From an uncultured bacterium (GTDB taxonomy: Bacteria > Cyanobacteriota > Vampirovibrionia > Gastranaerophilales > Gastranaerophilaceae), in the NCBI GenBank assembly GCA_900553205.1, contig USCK01000004.1, positions 1 to 32,042 on the forward strand: 32,042 bases of DNA, in the 5' to 3' direction. The notes under the pieces are model-generated. The model ran no database searches. It was not told where the DNA came from and saw only the letters and a program-made list of their open reading frames with translations. Position numbers and translations under genes: made by a program. Of the stretch, positions 32,029 through 32,042 are shown in pieces. Every line of letters starts with the position of its first letter. Within the stretch, counting starts at the first letter, position 1.

Positions 32029-32042
32029 CGGGACGGGGCAAT

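Noticed and set aside
1..32042. CRISPR array, insertion sequence, prophage or tRNA genes
   Set aside because: All gaps were read; none has repeat-spacer structure, transposase or integrase coding, or a cloverleaf.

Overview
The window is AT-rich DNA with densely packed bacterial housekeeping genes. Gene content points to an anaerobic gut bacterium, most likely a non-photosynthetic cyanobacterial relative (Melainabacteria/Vampirovibrionia, order Gastranaerophilales). The clues are low GC, anaerobic NrdD/NrdG, a sodium-pumping oxaloacetate decarboxylase, a membrane-anchored YvcK, and several unrecognised lineage-type proteins. The placement is inference; no rRNA gene is present to prove it.

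Layout. At the left edge lie two minus-strand genes, a partial proline-rich/HEAT-like protein and a 57-residue protein, which share an 18-residue N-terminal motif. Next comes a plus-strand block (1401-8012): adenine deaminase, then a short sigma factor, gcvPB, a CoA-dehydratase-activase-like protein, a six-helix membrane protein and miaA, joined by overlaps. After a small minus-strand membrane protein, nrdD-nrdG follows behind a promoter and a roughly 110-nt leader with a predicted pseudoknot next to the Shine-Dalgarno (SD) sequence. Then rpsL-rpsG stands alone, without fusA or tuf, and ends in a bidirectional terminator facing a minus-strand flaG-like/fliS/fliT-like trio.

The centre (13991-19963) holds a hypothetical protein, folE2 diverging from aroQ, and birA-oadG-oadA-oadB. 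This last group combines a biotin ligase with all three subunits of the biotin-dependent sodium pump. Next is a secreted two-HKD phospholipase-D-type protein with extra metal-binding motifs, convergent with a 551-residue protein of unknown function. Minus-strand ribF and a formyltransferase follow. The right third (25266-31932) is one co-directional run: pxpA, yvcK, panB, panC, a Gfo/Idh/MocA oxidoreductase, a CDP-alcohol phosphatidyltransferase, trmL and nnrD. The window ends in a promoter-like -10 box followed by a pentanucleotide repeat.

The best leads for something undescribed are the nrdD leader RNA, a recurring arrangement in which a -10 box sits exactly 6 nt before the ATG of SD-less genes (candidate leaderless mRNAs), the shared N-terminal motif of the first two genes, and the 551-residue protein with a dyad over its promoter. 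No CRISPR array, insertion sequence, prophage or tRNA was seen.
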